60,678 bases of DNA from Paenibacillus naphthalenovorans (GCF_900099895.1 NZ_FNDY01000029.1:1-60678), one strand, 5' to 3'. Positions 19,091-29,995 are shown, counted from the first letter of the stretch. The notes: a model not told the origin generated them from the sequence alone. Made by a program: numbers and translations.

Positions 19091-19516
19091 ATGGCAAAAA
19101 AGGTTATTAAAATGGTGAAATTGCAGGTCCCTGCAGGAAAAGCGAATCCGGCTCCGCCGATCGGTCCTGCTCTTGGTCAAGCCGGCGTTAATATCATGGC
19201 GTTCTGTAAAGAATTTAATGCTCGCACGGCCGATCAAGCAGGTCTCATCATTCCGGTAGAAATTACGGTATTCGAGGACCGTTCCTTCACGTTCGTTACC
19301 AAAACGCCTCCAGCTGCCGTATTGCTGCGCGTGGCTGCAGGGATCGAAAAAGGTTCCGGCGAACCGAACAAGAAGAAAGTTGCAACCGTTAATCGTGCGA
19401 AAATTCGTGAAATTGCCGAGCAAAAAATGCCTGACCTGAACGCGGCATCCATCGAGGCTGCTATGCGTATGGTGGAAGGTACGGCTCGCAGCATGGGCGT
19501 TGCAATCGTAGACTAA
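19091..19516 (+). CDS. rplK: 50S ribosomal protein L11
   Basis: L11 (141 residues) forms the GTPase-associated centre with 23S rRNA and L10-L12. The N-terminal [22 protein letters not shown] region and the C-terminal RNA-binding domain ending GTARSMGV are intact. ATG 19091 follows GAGGAGGTG. A candidate L1 site separates it from rplA. Confidence 0.96.
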   Translation: MAKKVIKMVKLQVPAGKANPAPPIGPALGQAGVNIMAFCKEFNARTADQAGLIIPVEITVFEDRSFTFVTKTPPAAVLLRVAAGIEKGSGEPNKKKVATVNRAKIREIAEQKMPDLNAASIEAAMRMVEGTARSMGVAIVD

Positions 19517-19552
19517 TCCATGCTTCCGGCCCCCGGTTATAACGGAGGAGCC

Positions 19553-19596
19553 AACCAAGTGGGAGGATATTCCGCTAATACCACATAGGAGGATAA
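19553..19596 (+). promoter_or_regulatory. Candidate L1-binding autoregulatory element
   Basis: GTGG (19559-19562) pairs with CCAC (19581-19584) around GAGGATATTCCGCTAATA, which can close again through GGA/TCC. A short helix with an asymmetric purine-rich loop resembles the L1 site on 23S rRNA and L1 mRNA mimics. It lies directly before the rplA ribosome-binding site. The assignment rests on resemblance and position only. Confidence 0.45.
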
Positions 19597-19600
19597 GACA

Positions 19601-20293
19601 GTGGCTAAACACGGCAAGAAATACTTGGAAGCTGCCAAGCAAATCGACGCTGACGCTTTTTACGAGCCGCTCGAGGCGATCGAGCTCGTGAAGAAGACAG
19701 CGCGTGCCAAATTCGACGAAACCGTTGAAGTGGCTGTACGTTTGGGCGTAGACCCTAGAAAACAAGACCAAGCCGTTCGCGGTGTGGTTGTATTGCCTCA
19801 CGGCACAGGTAAAACAAAACGCGTTCTTGTATTCGCCAAAGGCGAAAAAGCCAAAGAAGCGGAAGCGGCAGGAGCCGATTTCGTTGGCGATCAAGACATG
19901 ATCAACAAGATCCAGCAAGGCTGGTTCGACTTCGATGTCTGCGTAGCTACGCCAGACATGATGAGCGAAGTGGGTAAGCTCGGCCGTATCTTGGGTGGTA
20001 AAGGTTTGATGCCGAATCCGAAAGCGGGTACCGTTACGTTCGACGTGGCGAAAGCCGTTCAGGAGATCAAGGCTGGTAAAATCGAATACCGTCTGGATAA
20101 AGCCGGACAAATTCACGCGCCGATCGGAAAAGTTTCCTTCGAAGCCGAGAAGCTTGCTGAAAATTTCAAAGCTTTGATTGATGCGCTGAACAGAGCGAAA
20201 CCGGCCGCAGCTAAAGGGGTATACCTGAAGAACATCGCGGTATCCTCGACAATGGGTCCGAGCGCTCGTGTGAACGCTGCAGCTCTTAGATAG
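19601..20293 (+). CDS. rplA: 50S ribosomal protein L1
   Basis: L1 (230 residues) shapes the mobile L1 stalk at the E site and often represses its own operon. The two-domain protein shows [17 protein letters not shown], the GTGK stretch and [16 protein letters not shown] 19601 follows AGGAGG. L10-L12 genes come next, behind a separate promoter and leader. Confidence 0.96.
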   Translation: MAKHGKKYLEAAKQIDADAFYEPLEAIELVKKTARAKFDETVEVAVRLGVDPRKQDQAVRGVVVLPHGTGKTKRVLVFAKGEKAKEAEAAGADFVGDQDMINKIQQGWFDFDVCVATPDMMSEVGKLGRILGGKGLMPNPKAGTVTFDVAKAVQEIKAGKIEYRLDKAGQIHAPIGKVSFEAEKLAENFKALIDALNRAKPAAAKGVYLKNIAVSSTMGPSARVNAAALR

Positions 20294-20308
20294 GAGTAGC
20301 CTTGGTAT

Positions 20309-20337
20309 TTGACTTTCCAGGTCATCCATGCTAACCT
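20309..20337 (+). promoter_or_regulatory. Candidate rplJ-rplL promoter
   Basis: TTGACT (20309-20314), 17-nt spacer, TAACCT (20332-20337) preceded by TGC (extended -10). It would produce a leader starting near 20344, just before the L10-binding structure. Confidence 0.6.
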
Positions 20338-20343
20338 GTTCTA

Positions 20344-20509
20344 AGTCTAACAAACGAATATGCTTACCGTAGACAGCAGGTGCTCCTACCCATGGGCTTA
20401 ATTTCCTGCCGAGGTGTTATGATATAAATTCGGTATTCTTTGCTTAACAGCTCAAGAATATGTGAATCATCATGCCTTCGCTTTCGTCTGCGAAGGCATT
20501 TTCGCTTTT
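20344..20509 (+). promoter_or_regulatory. L10 leader with attenuator
   Basis: ACCGTAGACAGCAGGTGC at 20366-20383 and CTTAAT...CCTGCCGAGG at 20397-20414 reproduce the conserved core of the Firmicutes L10 leader; GCAGG (20376-20380) pairs with CCTGC (20405-20409). TATTCTT (20434-20440) can pair with AAGAATA (20454-20460). A 10-bp terminator ATGCCTTCGC/GCGAAGGCAT (20472-20499) with a T-rich tail follows. Binding of L10-L12 should promote termination before rplJ. Confidence 0.88.
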
Positions 20510-20583
20510 ATGCGGACCTTGCCTTGGCGGAGATGGCGAGAAACGGAATGAGCGGCCTCGGGCGGACTTTGTTTACGAGTTAA

Positions 20584-20662
20584 GTTTACGAAGCAGTTTT
20601 CTCACGAAAACTTATAGCTTATGCTTACGATGCAAGCTTTCCTGCAGAAAGCTCTTAGGAGG
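20584..20662 (+). repeat. Double-hairpin CTTACGA element, copy A (rplJ)
   Basis: First of three similar elements. Boxes TTTACGA (20585-20591) and CTTACGA (20624-20630) lie 39 nt apart. Hairpin 1 is AGTTTTC-TCAC-GAAAACT (20595-20612); hairpin 2 is AGCTTTC-CTGCA-GAAAGCT (20635-20653). CTTAGGAGG follows directly and is the rplJ ribosome-binding site. Confidence 0.8.
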
Positions 20663-20669
20663 TGCAAAA

Positions 20670-21182
20670 ATGGCAAACGCAAAAATTATCGAGCAAAAAG
20701 CTCAACAGGTTACGGCTGTAGCCGAAAAGCTGAAAGAAAGCTCTTGTTCCATCGTTGCCGATTACCGCGGCTTGAACGTTGCCCAAGTAACGGAGCTTCG
20801 CAAACAATTGCGTGAAGCTGGTGTGGAATTCCAAGTGTTGAAAAATACTTTGGTACGCCGTGCTACGGCGAATGCGGAACTGTCTGAACTGGATGAGTAT
20901 TTGACTGGTCCTACTGCGATCGCATTCAGCAAAGAAGATGTCGTGGCTCCGGCTAAAATTTTGGCGGAGTTCGCTAAGAAGAACGAAAACCTGAACATTA
21001 AAGCAGGCGTTGTAGAAGGTAAAGTGGTTGATATCAACCAAATCAAGGCGCTGGCTGAGCTTCCGTCCAGAGAAGGTCTTCTGTCCATGTTGCTCAGCGT
21101 GCTTCAAGCTCCGATTCGCAACTTCGCCCTTGCGGTTAAGGCTGTATCCGATAAGCAAGAAGGCGGCGTACAAGAAGCGTAA
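20670..21182 (+). CDS. rplJ: 50S ribosomal protein L10
   Basis: L10 (170 residues) anchors L7/L12 dimers to the ribosomal stalk and, with L12, binds its own leader. The rRNA-binding N-terminal domain ([29 protein letters not shown]) and the helical C-terminal L12-binding tail are visible. ATG 20670 follows AGGAGGTG; an open frame extends upstream to 20472 but runs through the attenuator and is not coding. The double-hairpin element copy A abuts the ribosome-binding site. Confidence 0.96.
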   Translation: MANAKIIEQKAQQVTAVAEKLKESSCSIVADYRGLNVAQVTELRKQLREAGVEFQVLKNTLVRRATANAELSELDEYLTGPTAIAFSKEDVVAPAKILAEFAKKNENLNIKAGVVEGKVVDINQIKALAELPSREGLLSMLLSVLQAPIRNFALAVKAVSDKQEGGVQEA

Positions 21183-21225
21183 TCTTTTTAAAAAAACGAT
21201 CTAAATATAAACGGAGGTTTAAACC

Positions 21226-21588
21226 ATGAGCAAAGAGCAAATTTTGGAAGCCATTAAAGGCATGACAGTATTGGAACTGAACGATCTGGTTAAAGCAATC
21301 GAAGAAGAGTTTGGCGTAACGGCGGCTGCTCCTGTGGCAGTAGTAGCAGGCGGCGGCGCTGCAGAAGCGCAAGAGCAATCCGAATTCGACGTTATCCTGG
21401 CAAGCGCAGGCGCGTCCAAAATCAACGTAATCAAAGTGGTTCGCGAAATTACAGGCCTTGGCTTGAAAGAAGCAAAAGACCTCGTAGACGGCGCACCGAA
21501 GCCGTTGAAAGAAAAAGTTTCCAAGGAAGAAGCTGAATCCATCAAAGCTAAGCTGGAAGAAGCAGGCGCTTCCGTAGAAGTGAAGTAA
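21226..21588 (+). CDS. rplL: 50S ribosomal protein L7/L12
   Basis: The 120-residue stalk protein recruits translational GTPases. The N-terminal dimerisation helices ([21 protein letters not shown]) lead to an Ala/Gly-rich hinge ([19 protein letters not shown]), then the C-terminal factor-binding domain with [22 protein letters not shown]. Second gene of the L10-controlled unit, with a terminator after it. Confidence 0.96.
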   Translation: MSKEQILEAIKGMTVLELNDLVKAIEEEFGVTAAAPVAVVAGGGAAEAQEQSEFDVILASAGASKINVIKVVREITGLGLKEAKDLVDGAPKPLKEKVSKEEAESIKAKLEEAGASVEVK

Positions 21589-21603
21589 TTTCAAAGGTCA
21601 AGC

Positions 21604-21645
21604 ACCCCTTGAAGAGGCGATTCTCTCAAGGGGTTTTCCTTTTCA
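21604..21645 (+). terminator. Terminator after rplL
   Basis: ACCCCTTG..AGAG pairs with CTCT.CAAGGGGT (one bulge) and ends TTTTCCTTTT. Confidence 0.82.
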
Positions 21646-21672
21646 ATACAGCAAACAGGGAGGTGGCCGAAC

Positions 21673-22269
21673 GTGTCGGAACATTACTATTCCAGAAAAC
21701 CCAGCGTTGAACATGACCTGCACACCATTGAAGAGACGATGCGTGGACGCAGGTTCATTTTTGTAACGGATGCCGGGGTGTTCTCAAAAAAGGGGGTTGA
21801 TTACGGATCGAAGCTGCTCGTGGAAACGGTGGCGCTTCCCGTCGATGCCCGGATTCTTGATGTGGGCTGCGGTTACGGGCCGATTGGACTGACGGCTGCC
21901 GTGCTGGCGCACAAGGGTACGGTCACCATGGTGGACATCAATGAACGCGCTGTTGCGTTAGCCAAGCACAATGCCGATCGGAACGGCCTGGACAATGTAG
22001 AAATACTGCAAAGTGACCTGTTATCGGAGTTGAAGGGCCGGTCGTTTGATGTGGTGCTGACCAATCCTCCGATCCGAGCCGGCAAAGAAACGGTTCACCG
22101 TATTTTCGAGCAGGCGCATGAAGCACTTGTACCGGGCGGCGCTCTTTGGGTCGTTATTCAGAAGAAACAAGGCGCCCCGTCGGCTTATAGCAAATTGGAG
22201 TCTCTCTATAGCCGTGTAGAACAGGTGGAACGGAGTAAAGGCTACTGGATTATCAAGGCTGCGAAATGA
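21673..22269 (+). CDS. ybxB: RsmC-type class I SAM methyltransferase (YbxB)
   Basis: A 198-residue Rossmann methyltransferase. ILDVGCGYGPIGL is the SAM-binding motif I, VDINERAVALAKHNA the acidic motif II, and VLTNPPIRAG the N-P-P catalytic motif typical of guanine-N2 methylation (RsmC/RlmG group). It stands between rplL and rpoB as in B. subtilis, but the substrate, probably small-subunit rRNA, is inferred. GTG 21673 follows GGAGGTGG. An L12 terminator precedes it, so its transcription is weak or by read-through. Confidence 0.88.
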   Translation: MSEHYYSRKPSVEHDLHTIEETMRGRRFIFVTDAGVFSKKGVDYGSKLLVETVALPVDARILDVGCGYGPIGLTAAVLAHKGTVTMVDINERAVALAKHNADRNGLDNVEILQSDLLSELKGRSFDVVLTNPPIRAGKETVHRIFEQAHEALVPGGALWVVIQKKQGAPSAYSKLESLYSRVEQVERSKGYWIIKAAK

Positions 22270-22290
22270 TTTTGATGCGCTGGAAAAATG

Positions 22291-22319
22291 TTGACTTGAA
22301 TTTTGGGATGTGATATTAT
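22291..22319 (+). promoter_or_regulatory. rpoBC promoter
   Basis: TTGACT (22291-22296), 17-nt spacer, TATTAT (22314-22319) with an extended TGA. A ~300-nt leader would follow. Confidence 0.8.
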
Positions 22320-22325
22320 ATTAAA

Positions 22326-22628
22326 ATGTCAGTATTATGGTCATGCTTTTTCTCTTTAGTTTACTAAAATGTCAAGATATTTTTTTCATGCTGGGATGAA
22401 TAAGATTTTATCATTTGACGTATAATGTTTAAATTTTAGGTAAACCCTACAAGGTGTGAAGAAAATTATGGTAAAATGGGGAAAAAGTCACCTGTTCGTT
22501 GTACGATTCGTGCATCGTAATAACAAGCTTCCTTAAGAAGTTTATCTTCGTGCAGTATTTACTCGAGAAGGCTTCCCAAAGAGGCTTTTATTTTGTTCTA
22601 TTGAGTAGACATGAGGGGTGAATCTAAG
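22326..22628 (+). other. Long untranslated leader of rpoBC
   Basis: No gene is seen in these ~300 nt. Possible hairpins are TACGAT/ATCGTA (near 22503-22520) and AAGCTTC/GAAGTTT (22526-22544, one G-U). A second TATAAT at 22421-22426 lacks a good -35. No strong terminator is present. Confidence 0.5.
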
Positions 22629-25600
22629 TTGGCGGGACATCTTGTTCAATTAGGTCGACGTAAACGCAGGTCGTACGCGCGGATTCATGAGGTGTTGGAA
22701 GTTCCAAACCTGATTGAAATCCAACAAAAATCATATCAGTGGTTTTTGGATGAAGGGTTGCGTGAAATGTTTCAAGATATTTCCCCAATCCAAGATTTTA
22801 CGGGGAATTTGGTGTTGGAATTTATCGACTACAGCTTGGGAGAGCCAAAGTATTCAGTGGATGAATCCAAAGAACGCGACGTCACCTTCGCTGCACCGCT
22901 TCGTGTGAAAGTACGTTTGATCAATAAAGAGACTGGCGAAGTCAAGGAGCAGGAAGTCTTTATGGGCGATTTCCCTCTGATGACCGAAACGGGTACTTTT
23001 ATTATCAACGGCGCTGAACGGGTTATTGTCAGTCAGCTGGTTCGTTCCCCGAGCGTCTATTTTAGTACGAAAGTCGATAAAAACGGTAAAAAGGCTTATA
23101 CCGCTACCGTGATTCCGAACCGCGGCGCTTGGCTTGAATTGGAAACGGATGCGAAGGATATCATCTATGTGCGTATTGACCGTACAAGAAAAATCCCTGT
23201 AACCGTACTGCTTCGTGCACTCGGCTTCGGTACCGACGCGGAAATCATAGACCTGCTGGGTGACGATGAATATATCCGCAATACGTTGGACAAGGATAAC
23301 ACCGATTCGACGGACAAGGCGTTGATTGAAATTTACGAGCGTCTTCGCCCGGGCGAGCCGCCGACGCTGGATAATGCGAGAAGCTTGCTGATCGCCAGAT
23401 TCTTCGATCCGAAGCGTTACGATCTTGCCAATGTTGGACGGTACAAAATCAACAAAAAGCTGCATATCAAAAATCGTCTGTTCAATCAACGTCTGGCTGA
23501 GACCCTTGTTAATCCGGAAACAGGCGAGATTATTGCAGAAGCTGGACAACAGCTTGACCGCCGTTTGCTCGACACGATTATTCCTTATCTGGAAGACAAC
23601 GTCGGCTTCAAAGAATATTCGGTCGCTAACGGCGTAACTGAAACAGATAAGATTACGCTGCAGCACATTAACGTCTACTCCCCGATTGAAGACGGGAAAG
23701 TGGTTAAAGTCATCGCCAACGGGAAAATTGACAAGTCGGTGAAGAACATTACGCCGGCTGATATCATTGCATCGATCAACTATTTCATTAACTTGCTGCA
23801 TGGGATCGGCAGCACCGATGATATCGATCATCTGGGTAACCGTCGCTTGCGTTCCGTGGGAGAGCTTTTGCAGAACCAGTTCCGCATTGGCCTGTCCCGG
23901 ATGGAGCGCGTGGTACGCGAGCGGATGTCGATTCAGGATGTGAACACGATCACCCCGCAGCAATTGATCAATATACGTCCGGTCATCGCTTCGATCAAGG
24001 AGTTCTTCGGAAGCTCCCAGCTGTCGCAGTTTATGGACCAGACGAACCCGCTTGCCGAACTGACGCACAAACGCCGCCTGTCCGCTCTTGGACCCGGTGG
24101 TTTGACGCGGGAACGCGCAGGTTTTGAAGTGCGGGACGTCCATCACTCCCACTATGGGCGGATGTGTCCGATTGAGACGCCGGAAGGACCGAACATCGGT
24201 TTGATTAACTCACTTTCCACGTTCGCGCGTGTGAATGAATTCGGCTTTATTGAAGCGCCCTACCGGCGTGTTGACCCGAATACCGGCATAGTTACGGATG
24301 AGATCGCTTATTTGACGGCCGATGAAGAAGATAATTACGTGGTCGCGCAGGCGAATGCCGAGTTGACCGAGGACGGCAGATTTGCGAATGATAACGTCAT
24401 TGTCCGTTACAAGGACGATATTCTGACGCTCCCTAAAGAGCGTGTCGATTACATGGACGTTTCCCCTAAGCAGGTTGTGTCGGTAGCGACGGCGCTTATT
24501 CCATTTTTGGAAAACGACGACTCCAACCGTGCTCTCATGGGTTCGAACATGCAGCGTCAAGCCGTTCCGCTTCTTATCCCTAAGGCGCCGCTTGTCGGTA
24601 CGGGGATGGAGCATAAGGCGGCCAAGGACTCGGGTGTATGTGTCGTTTCCAAGGTGAACGGTGTAGTAGAACGGGTGACGGCTAACGAGATCTGGGTACG
24701 CCGTCAGGAAGTAGTGGACGGCCGGCTGGTGAACGGAGACATCGTTAAACATAAATTGCACAAGTTTTTGCGCTCCAATCAAGGAACATGTATTAACCAA
24801 CGTCCGATTTGCCATAAAGGCGAGCAAGTGCGCGTAGGAGATATCCTCGCCGATGGTCCGTCGACGGAGATGGGCGAGCTTGCGCTCGGGCGGAACGTAG
24901 TGGTTGCCTTTATGACATGGGAAGGCTACAACTACGAGGATGCGATATTGCTTAGTGAAAAACTGGTGAAGGAAGACGTCTATACTTCCATTCACATTGA
25001 AGAATATGAGTCTGAAGCCCGGGATACGAAGCTCGGACCGGAGGAAATCACCCGTGATATTCCGAACGTCGGGGAAGATGCGCTGAAAAATCTCGATGAG
25101 CGCGGAATTATCCGCGTCGGTGCCGAGATCGCGGCAGGCGACATTCTGGTGGGCAAAGTAACGCCAAAAGGGGTTACGGAGCTGACCGCGGAAGAACGTT
25201 TGCTTCATGCGATTTTCGGTGAAAAAGCCCGTGAAGTTCGCGATACTTCGCTTCGTGTGCCGCACGGTACCGATGGTATCGTAGTCGACGTGAAAGTATT
25301 TACCCGTGAGAACGGCGACGAACTGCCTCCTGGCGTAAACCAGCTGGTGCGCGTCTACATCGCCCAGAAGCGGAAAATTTCCGAAGGCGACAAGATGGCG
25401 GGACGTCACGGAAACAAAGGGGTTATCGCACGGATTTTACCGGAAGAGGACATGCCGTTCCTGCCGGACGGCACGCCGGTTGAAGTTGTGCTGAACCCGC
25501 TTGGCGTTCCTTCCCGGATGAACATCGGACAGGTGCTGGAAGTTCACTTGGGGATGGCTGCCAAGTATCTCGGTATCCATACGGCAACGCCGGTATTCGA

Positions 25601-26165
25601 CGGTGCTAATGAATACGACGTGTTCGATACGATGGAAGAGGCCGGCATGCAGCGTAACGGCAAGACGATCCTGTACGACGGCAGAACCGGTGAACCGTTT
25701 GAGCGAGAGGTAACGGTAGGCGTCATGTATATGATCAAGCTGGCTCACATGGTCGATGATAAAATCCATGCGCGTTCGACAGGGCCGTACTCGCTCGTTA
25801 CGCAGCAGCCGCTGGGCGGTAAAGCTCAGTTCGGCGGACAGCGGTTTGGCGAGATGGAGGTATGGGCGCTCGAGGCTTATGGTGCAGCTTATACCCTGCA
25901 GGAGATTTTGACTGTGAAATCCGACGACGTGGTAGGACGCGTCAAAACGTATGAGTCGATTGTTAAAGGTGAGAATGTTCCGGAGCCTGGCGTACCGGAA
26001 TCCTTCAAGGTATTGATCAAAGAGCTTCAAAGCTTGGGTATGGATGTGAAAATCTTGTCCGAGAATGAAGAAGAGATCGAAATGAAGGAAATCGACGATG
26101 AGGATGAGGTAACAAGCGATAAGCTTAACCTTAACCTTGAAGGCGCGGAAATGGGAGTCGAGTAA
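22629..26165 (+). CDS. rpoB: RNA polymerase beta subunit
   Basis: The 1178-residue beta subunit of RNA polymerase. Rifampicin cluster I reads [19 protein letters not shown], the wild-type sensitive form. [11 protein letters not shown], the active-site region [13 protein letters not shown] and the clamp-end [20 protein letters not shown] are intact, and the tail is acidic as in Bacillales. The start is TTG 22629 with GAGGGGTG 8 nt upstream; ATG 22611 overlaps that site. rpoC follows after 112 nt. Confidence 0.97.
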   Translation: MAGHLVQLGRRKRRSYARIHEVLEVPNLIEIQQKSYQWFLDEGLREMFQDISPIQDFTGNLVLEFIDYSLGEPKYSVDESKERDVTFAAPLRVKVRLINKETGEVKEQEVFMGDFPLMTETGTFIINGAERVIVSQLVRSPSVYFSTKVDKNGKKAYTATVIPNRGAWLELETDAKDIIYVRIDRTRKIPVTVLLRALGFGTDAEIIDLLGDDEYIRNTLDKDNTDSTDKALIEIYERLRPGEPPTLDNARSLLIARFFDPKRYDLANVGRYKINKKLHIKNRLFNQRLAETLVNPETGEIIAEAGQQLDRRLLDTIIPYLEDNVGFKEYSVANGVTETDKITLQHINVYSPIEDGKVVKVIANGKIDKSVKNITPADIIASINYFINLLHGIGSTDDIDHLGNRRLRSVGELLQNQFRIGLSRMERVVRERMSIQDVNTITPQQLINIRPVIASIKEFFGSSQLSQFMDQTNPLAELTHKRRLSALGPGGLTRERAGFEVRDVHHSHYGRMCPIETPEGPNIGLINSLSTFARVNEFGFIEAPYRRVDPNTGIVTDEIAYLTADEEDNYVVAQANAELTEDGRFANDNVIVRYKDDILTLPKERVDYMDVSPKQVVSVATALIPFLENDDSNRALMGSNMQRQAVPLLIPKAPLVGTGMEHKAAKDSGVCVVSKVNGVVERVTANEIWVRRQEVVDGRLVNGDIVKHKLHKFLRSNQGTCINQRPICHKGEQVRVGDILADGPSTEMGELALGRNVVVAFMTWEGYNYEDAILLSEKLVKEDVYTSIHIEEYESEARDTKLGPEEITRDIPNVGEDALKNLDERGIIRVGAEIAAGDILVGKVTPKGVTELTAEERLLHAIFGEKAREVRDTSLRVPHGTDGIVVDVKVFTRENGDELPPGVNQLVRVYIAQKRKISEGDKMAGRHGNKGVIARILPEEDMPFLPDGTPVEVVLNPLGVPSRMNIGQVLEVHLGMAAKYLGIHTATPVFDGANEYDVFDTMEEAGMQRNGKTILYDGRTGEPFEREVTVGVMYMIKLAHMVDDKIHARSTGPYSLVTQQPLGGKAQFGGQRFGEMEVWALEAYGAAYTLQEILTVKSDDVVGRVKTYESIVKGENVPEPGVPESFKVLIKELQSLGMDVKILSENEEEIEMKEIDDEDEVTSDKLNLNLEGAEMGVE

Positions 26166-26277
26166 TCTATTGGGCCAGGCGTAAGCCACGGGTGTATGAA
26201 GCGTACAGACAGCACATTCTTACAACGGATGCTTCCGGTGTAGATTTGCCCACACAAACTTGGAGGAGGGTTGCTCC

Positions 26278-29200
26278 TTGATCGACGTCAACAATTTTGA
26301 ATTCATGAAAATCGGATTGGCTTCCCCCGACAAAATCCGTTCATGGTCCAGAGGCGAAGTGAAAAAGCCGGAGACGATCAACTACAGGACGCTGAAACCT
26401 GAAAAAGAAGGCTTGTTCTGTGAGAAAATATTTGGTCCGACCAAGGATTGGGAATGTCATTGCGGTAAATATAAACGGGTTCGTTACAAAGGCGTTGTCT
26501 GTGACCGCTGCGGCGTAGAAGTTACGCGTCAAAAAGTGCGCCGCGAGCGCATGGGTCACATCGAGCTTGCAGCACCGGTTTCACATATCTGGTATTTCAA
26601 AGGAATTCCAAGCCGTATGGGGCTTGCGCTCGACATGTCTCCGCGGTCTCTGGAAGAGATCATCTACTTTGCTTCCTATGTCGTAACTGATCCTGGAGAT
26701 ACGCCGCTGGAGAAAAAACAGCTGCTCTCCGAGAAGGAATACCGCAGCTATCGGGAAAAATACGGCTATGCATTCCAAGCCGGTATGGGCGCGGAAGCGG
26801 TGAAGAAGCTGCTTCAAGACATCGACATCGAGAAAGAAGTCGATATGCTGAAGGAAGAGCTGAAAACCGCTCAAGGTCAACGCCGTAACCGTGCCATTAA
26901 ACGTCTTGAGGTTATGGAAGCATTCCGTAACTCCAAAAATATGCCGGAGTGGATGGTGCTCGACGTACTGCCGGTTATCCCTCCGGAGCTTCGTCCGATG
27001 GTTCAGCTTGACGGGGGGCGCTTTGCGACCTCTGACTTGAACGATTTATACCGCCGTGTCATCAACCGGAACAACCGTCTGAAACGTCTGCTTGATCTGG
27101 GCGCTCCTGATATTATCGTGCAGAACGAAAAGCGGATGCTTCAGGAAGCGGTTGACGCGCTTATTGATAACGGCCGCCGCGGCCGTCCCGTAACGGGACC
27201 GGGTAATCGTCCGCTCAAATCCCTCAGCCACATGCTGAAGGGTAAACAGGGGCGTTTCCGTCAAAACCTGCTGGGTAAGCGGGTTGACTACTCCGGCCGT
27301 TCCGTTATCGTGGTGGGACCGAGTCTCAAAATGTATCAGTGCGGACTTCCAAAGGAAATGGCATTGGAATTGTTTAAGCCTTTCGTCATGAAAGAGCTTG
27401 TGAATAAAGGTCTTGCGCATAACATTAAGAGCGCAAAACGCAAAGTGGAACGCGTTAGTCCTGAAGTATGGGATGTTCTTGAGGAAGTCATCAAGGAACA
27501 CCCGGTTCTGCTGAACCGTGCTCCCACGCTTCACCGTTTGGGCATTCAGGCGTTCGAGCCGATTCTGGTTGAAGGCCGGGCGATCAAGCTGCATCCGCTT
27601 GTTTGTACGGCATATAACGCCGACTTTGACGGAGACCAGATGGCCGTTCACGTTCCGTTGTCTGCAGAAGCCCAGGCGGAAGCCCGCGTGCTGATGCTCG
27701 CAGCAGGCAATATTCTCAACCCAAAAGACGGCAAACCGGTTGTTACGCCGTCGCAGGACATGGTTTTGGGAAGCTTCTACTTAACGACGGAAAACAAGGA
27801 AGCCAAAGGCTCCGGTACGATTATTCGTTCGATTGAAGAAGCCGTGTCGCTCTACCACCGCGGAGATGCGGCTCTGCATGCGCGCGTGGCGATTCCGGCC
27901 AAGGCTTTGAAAAAAACCAGCTTTACGCCGGAACAAGAAAAGGCCATGCTGATCACAACGATCGGTAAAATTATCTTCAATGAGATTTATCCGCCGGACT
28001 TCCCATACATTAATGAAGCGACGAAAGCGAATTTGCTGAACGGACCTTCAAACGATTATTTCGTGTTCGAGAAAGGCGTGGATCTTCGCAAGAAAATGGC
28101 GGAGCTGCCTGAAACGAAAGCGGTCGGAAAAGATTACCTTGGCACGATCATTGCAGAATGCTTCCGCCGTTACCATACGACACAAACGTCGATCACGCTG
28201 GATAATATCAAGCAGCTTGGATTTACTTACTCTACGCGTGCCGGTATCACCATTGCCGTAGCGGATGTGACGGTTCCGAAGGAGAAAGATGAAATCCTTA
28301 GAGAATCCGACGAAAAAGTTCGTGTGGTTACGAATCAATATCGCCGCGGTTTAATTACAGACGATGAACGCTACGACCGCGTTATCGCGATCTGGAGCAA
28401 GGCCAAGGATGAAATTACCGATATTTTGATGAAGTCGCTTGATAAATATAATTCCATCAATATGATGGTGGAATCCAAAGCACGGGGTAACAAATCGCAA
28501 ATTACCCAGCTTGGCGGAATGCGCGGTCTGATGGCTAACCCGTCCGGTAAAATCATCGAGCTTCCGATCAAGTCCAATTTCCGCGAAGGGTTGACCGTAT
28601 TGGAGTACTTTATCTCCACTCACGGTGCACGGAAAGGTTTGGCCGATACCGCACTTCGTACGGCGGACTCGGGTTACTTGACCCGCCGTCTGGTAGACGT
28701 GGCTCAAGACGTAATTGTTCGTGAAGAAGATTGCGGTACGGATAAAGGGTTCCTCGTCAGCAGAATCCAGGATGGTAAAGAAGTCATCGAAGATCTGTAT
28801 GACCGAATCGAAGGACGGTACTCCTTTGAAACGATTCGTCATCCGCAAACAGGTGAGATTATTATTAACCGTAACGAGCTGATTGAAGCACATATTGCCG
28901 ACCAAATTATAGCAGCCGGTATTGAGAAGGTACAAATCCGTTCCGTACTCAGCTGCCGTTCCAGACATGGCGTCTGCAAAAAGTGCTACGGCCGTAATCT
29001 GGCGACCGGTAAACATGTAGAAATCGGCGAAGCGGTAGGTATTATCGCGGCGCAATCCATCGGTGAACCAGGAACGCAGCTTACCATGCGTACGTTCCAT
29101 ACCGGGGGCGTTGCGGGCGACGACATCACGCAAGGTTTGCCGCGGATTCAGGAGCTCTTCGAAGCTCGTAATCCAAAAGGGCAAGCGATAATTTCTGAAA

Positions 29201-29898
29201 TTGACGGTGTGATTAAAGAAATCCGTGAAGCGAAGGATCGTCGTGAGATTGAGGTTCAAGGCGAAGCTGAATCGAAAGTATATTCCGTACCTTACGGCTC
29301 CCGGATTCGCGTCACAGTGAACCAGACCGTAGAGGCCGGAGATGAGCTGACGGAAGGCTCGATCGATCCGAAGGAAATGCTGCGCATTAAAGGGATCCGC
29401 GGCGTGCAGAACTACATTTTACAGGAAGTTCAGCGCGTATACCGGAACCAAGGGGTGGAAATCAACGACAAGCACGTCGAAGTGATGATCCGCCAAATGC
29501 TGCGTAAAATTCGCATCGTCGATGCCGGAAATACGACTCTGCTTCCGGGATCCTTTGTGGACATTCATGAGTACGAAGAAGCGAACAAAGTGGCGCTTTT
29601 CGCCAATGAGGAACCTGCTGTTGCCAAACCGGTGCTTCTGGGTATTACCAAAGCATCGCTCGAAACAGATTCCTTCCTCTCTGCGGCATCGTTCCAGGAA
29701 ACGACTCGTGTCCTGACGGATGCGGCGATTAAAGGAAAAGTCGACCAGCTGCTCGGTTTGAAGGAGAATGTGATCATCGGTAAACTGATACCGGCAGGTA
29801 CGGGGATGGCAAGATACCGTAACATCCGCATTACAGATCCGAACGCAGAGCCAAGGGATGAAGAGTTGACTGAAGCAGAAGCGGTAACCGTAGAGTAA
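26278..29898 (+). CDS. rpoC: RNA polymerase beta' subunit
   Basis: The 1206-residue beta' subunit carries the catalytic [12 protein letters not shown] loop with three magnesium-binding aspartates near residue 450. The N-terminal zinc-binding motif is CHCGKYKR...CDRCG; the second zinc site ([14 protein letters not shown]) and trigger-loop region [19 protein letters not shown] are intact. The start is TTG 26278 with GGAGGAGGG 7 nt upstream. Both large subunits thus begin with UUG. A long hairpin, not a terminator, follows the stop. Confidence 0.97.
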   Translation: MIDVNNFEFMKIGLASPDKIRSWSRGEVKKPETINYRTLKPEKEGLFCEKIFGPTKDWECHCGKYKRVRYKGVVCDRCGVEVTRQKVRRERMGHIELAAPVSHIWYFKGIPSRMGLALDMSPRSLEEIIYFASYVVTDPGDTPLEKKQLLSEKEYRSYREKYGYAFQAGMGAEAVKKLLQDIDIEKEVDMLKEELKTAQGQRRNRAIKRLEVMEAFRNSKNMPEWMVLDVLPVIPPELRPMVQLDGGRFATSDLNDLYRRVINRNNRLKRLLDLGAPDIIVQNEKRMLQEAVDALIDNGRRGRPVTGPGNRPLKSLSHMLKGKQGRFRQNLLGKRVDYSGRSVIVVGPSLKMYQCGLPKEMALELFKPFVMKELVNKGLAHNIKSAKRKVERVSPEVWDVLEEVIKEHPVLLNRAPTLHRLGIQAFEPILVEGRAIKLHPLVCTAYNADFDGDQMAVHVPLSAEAQAEARVLMLAAGNILNPKDGKPVVTPSQDMVLGSFYLTTENKEAKGSGTIIRSIEEAVSLYHRGDAALHARVAIPAKALKKTSFTPEQEKAMLITTIGKIIFNEIYPPDFPYINEATKANLLNGPSNDYFVFEKGVDLRKKMAELPETKAVGKDYLGTIIAECFRRYHTTQTSITLDNIKQLGFTYSTRAGITIAVADVTVPKEKDEILRESDEKVRVVTNQYRRGLITDDERYDRVIAIWSKAKDEITDILMKSLDKYNSINMMVESKARGNKSQITQLGGMRGLMANPSGKIIELPIKSNFREGLTVLEYFISTHGARKGLADTALRTADSGYLTRRLVDVAQDVIVREEDCGTDKGFLVSRIQDGKEVIEDLYDRIEGRYSFETIRHPQTGEIIINRNELIEAHIADQIIAAGIEKVQIRSVLSCRSRHGVCKKCYGRNLATGKHVEIGEAVGIIAAQSIGEPGTQLTMRTFHTGGVAGDDITQGLPRIQELFEARNPKGQAIISEIDGVIKEIREAKDRREIEVQGEAESKVYSVPYGSRIRVTVNQTVEAGDELTEGSIDPKEMLRIKGIRGVQNYILQEVQRVYRNQGVEINDKHVEVMIRQMLRKIRIVDAGNTTLLPGSFVDIHEYEEANKVALFANEEPAVAKPVLLGITKASLETDSFLSAASFQETTRVLTDAAIKGKVDQLLGLKENVIIGKLIPAGTGMARYRNIRITDPNAEPRDEELTEAEAVTVE

Positions 29899-29912
29899 CG
29901 AAGAAGACCCGG

Positions 29913-29959
29913 CGCTTGCCTTCAAAGTATGGATTGTAAAATCTTTTTGAAGGCAAGCG
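29913..29959 (+). other. 14-bp hairpin after rpoC
   Basis: CGCTTGCCTTCAAA (29913-29926) pairs perfectly with TTTGAAGGCAAGCG (29946-29959) around a 19-nt loop. No T-tract follows, so it is not a normal terminator; RNase III processing or 3'-end protection is possible. Confidence 0.6.
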
Positions 29960-29966
29960 TCCATTC

Positions 29967-29995
29967 TTGACACGGTAAAACCGAGATGCTAATAT
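29967..29995 (+). promoter_or_regulatory. str operon promoter (ybxF-rpsL-rpsG-fusA)
   Basis: Consensus TTGACA (29967-29972), 17-nt spacer, TAATAT (29990-29995) with extended TGC. Confidence 0.88.

Noticed and set aside
18449..20353. A 634-codon reverse-strand frame over secE-nusG-rplK-rplA
   Set aside because: It is the antisense of four certain genes with strong third-position bias and has no recognisable domain.
20472..20669. N-terminal extension of rplJ
   Set aside because: The frame begins in the L10 attenuator and the family start with AGGAGGTG is at 20670.
22854..24152. Reverse-strand frames of 250-430 codons under rpoB
   Set aside because: Shadows of the beta-subunit gene; no start signals and no family resemblance.
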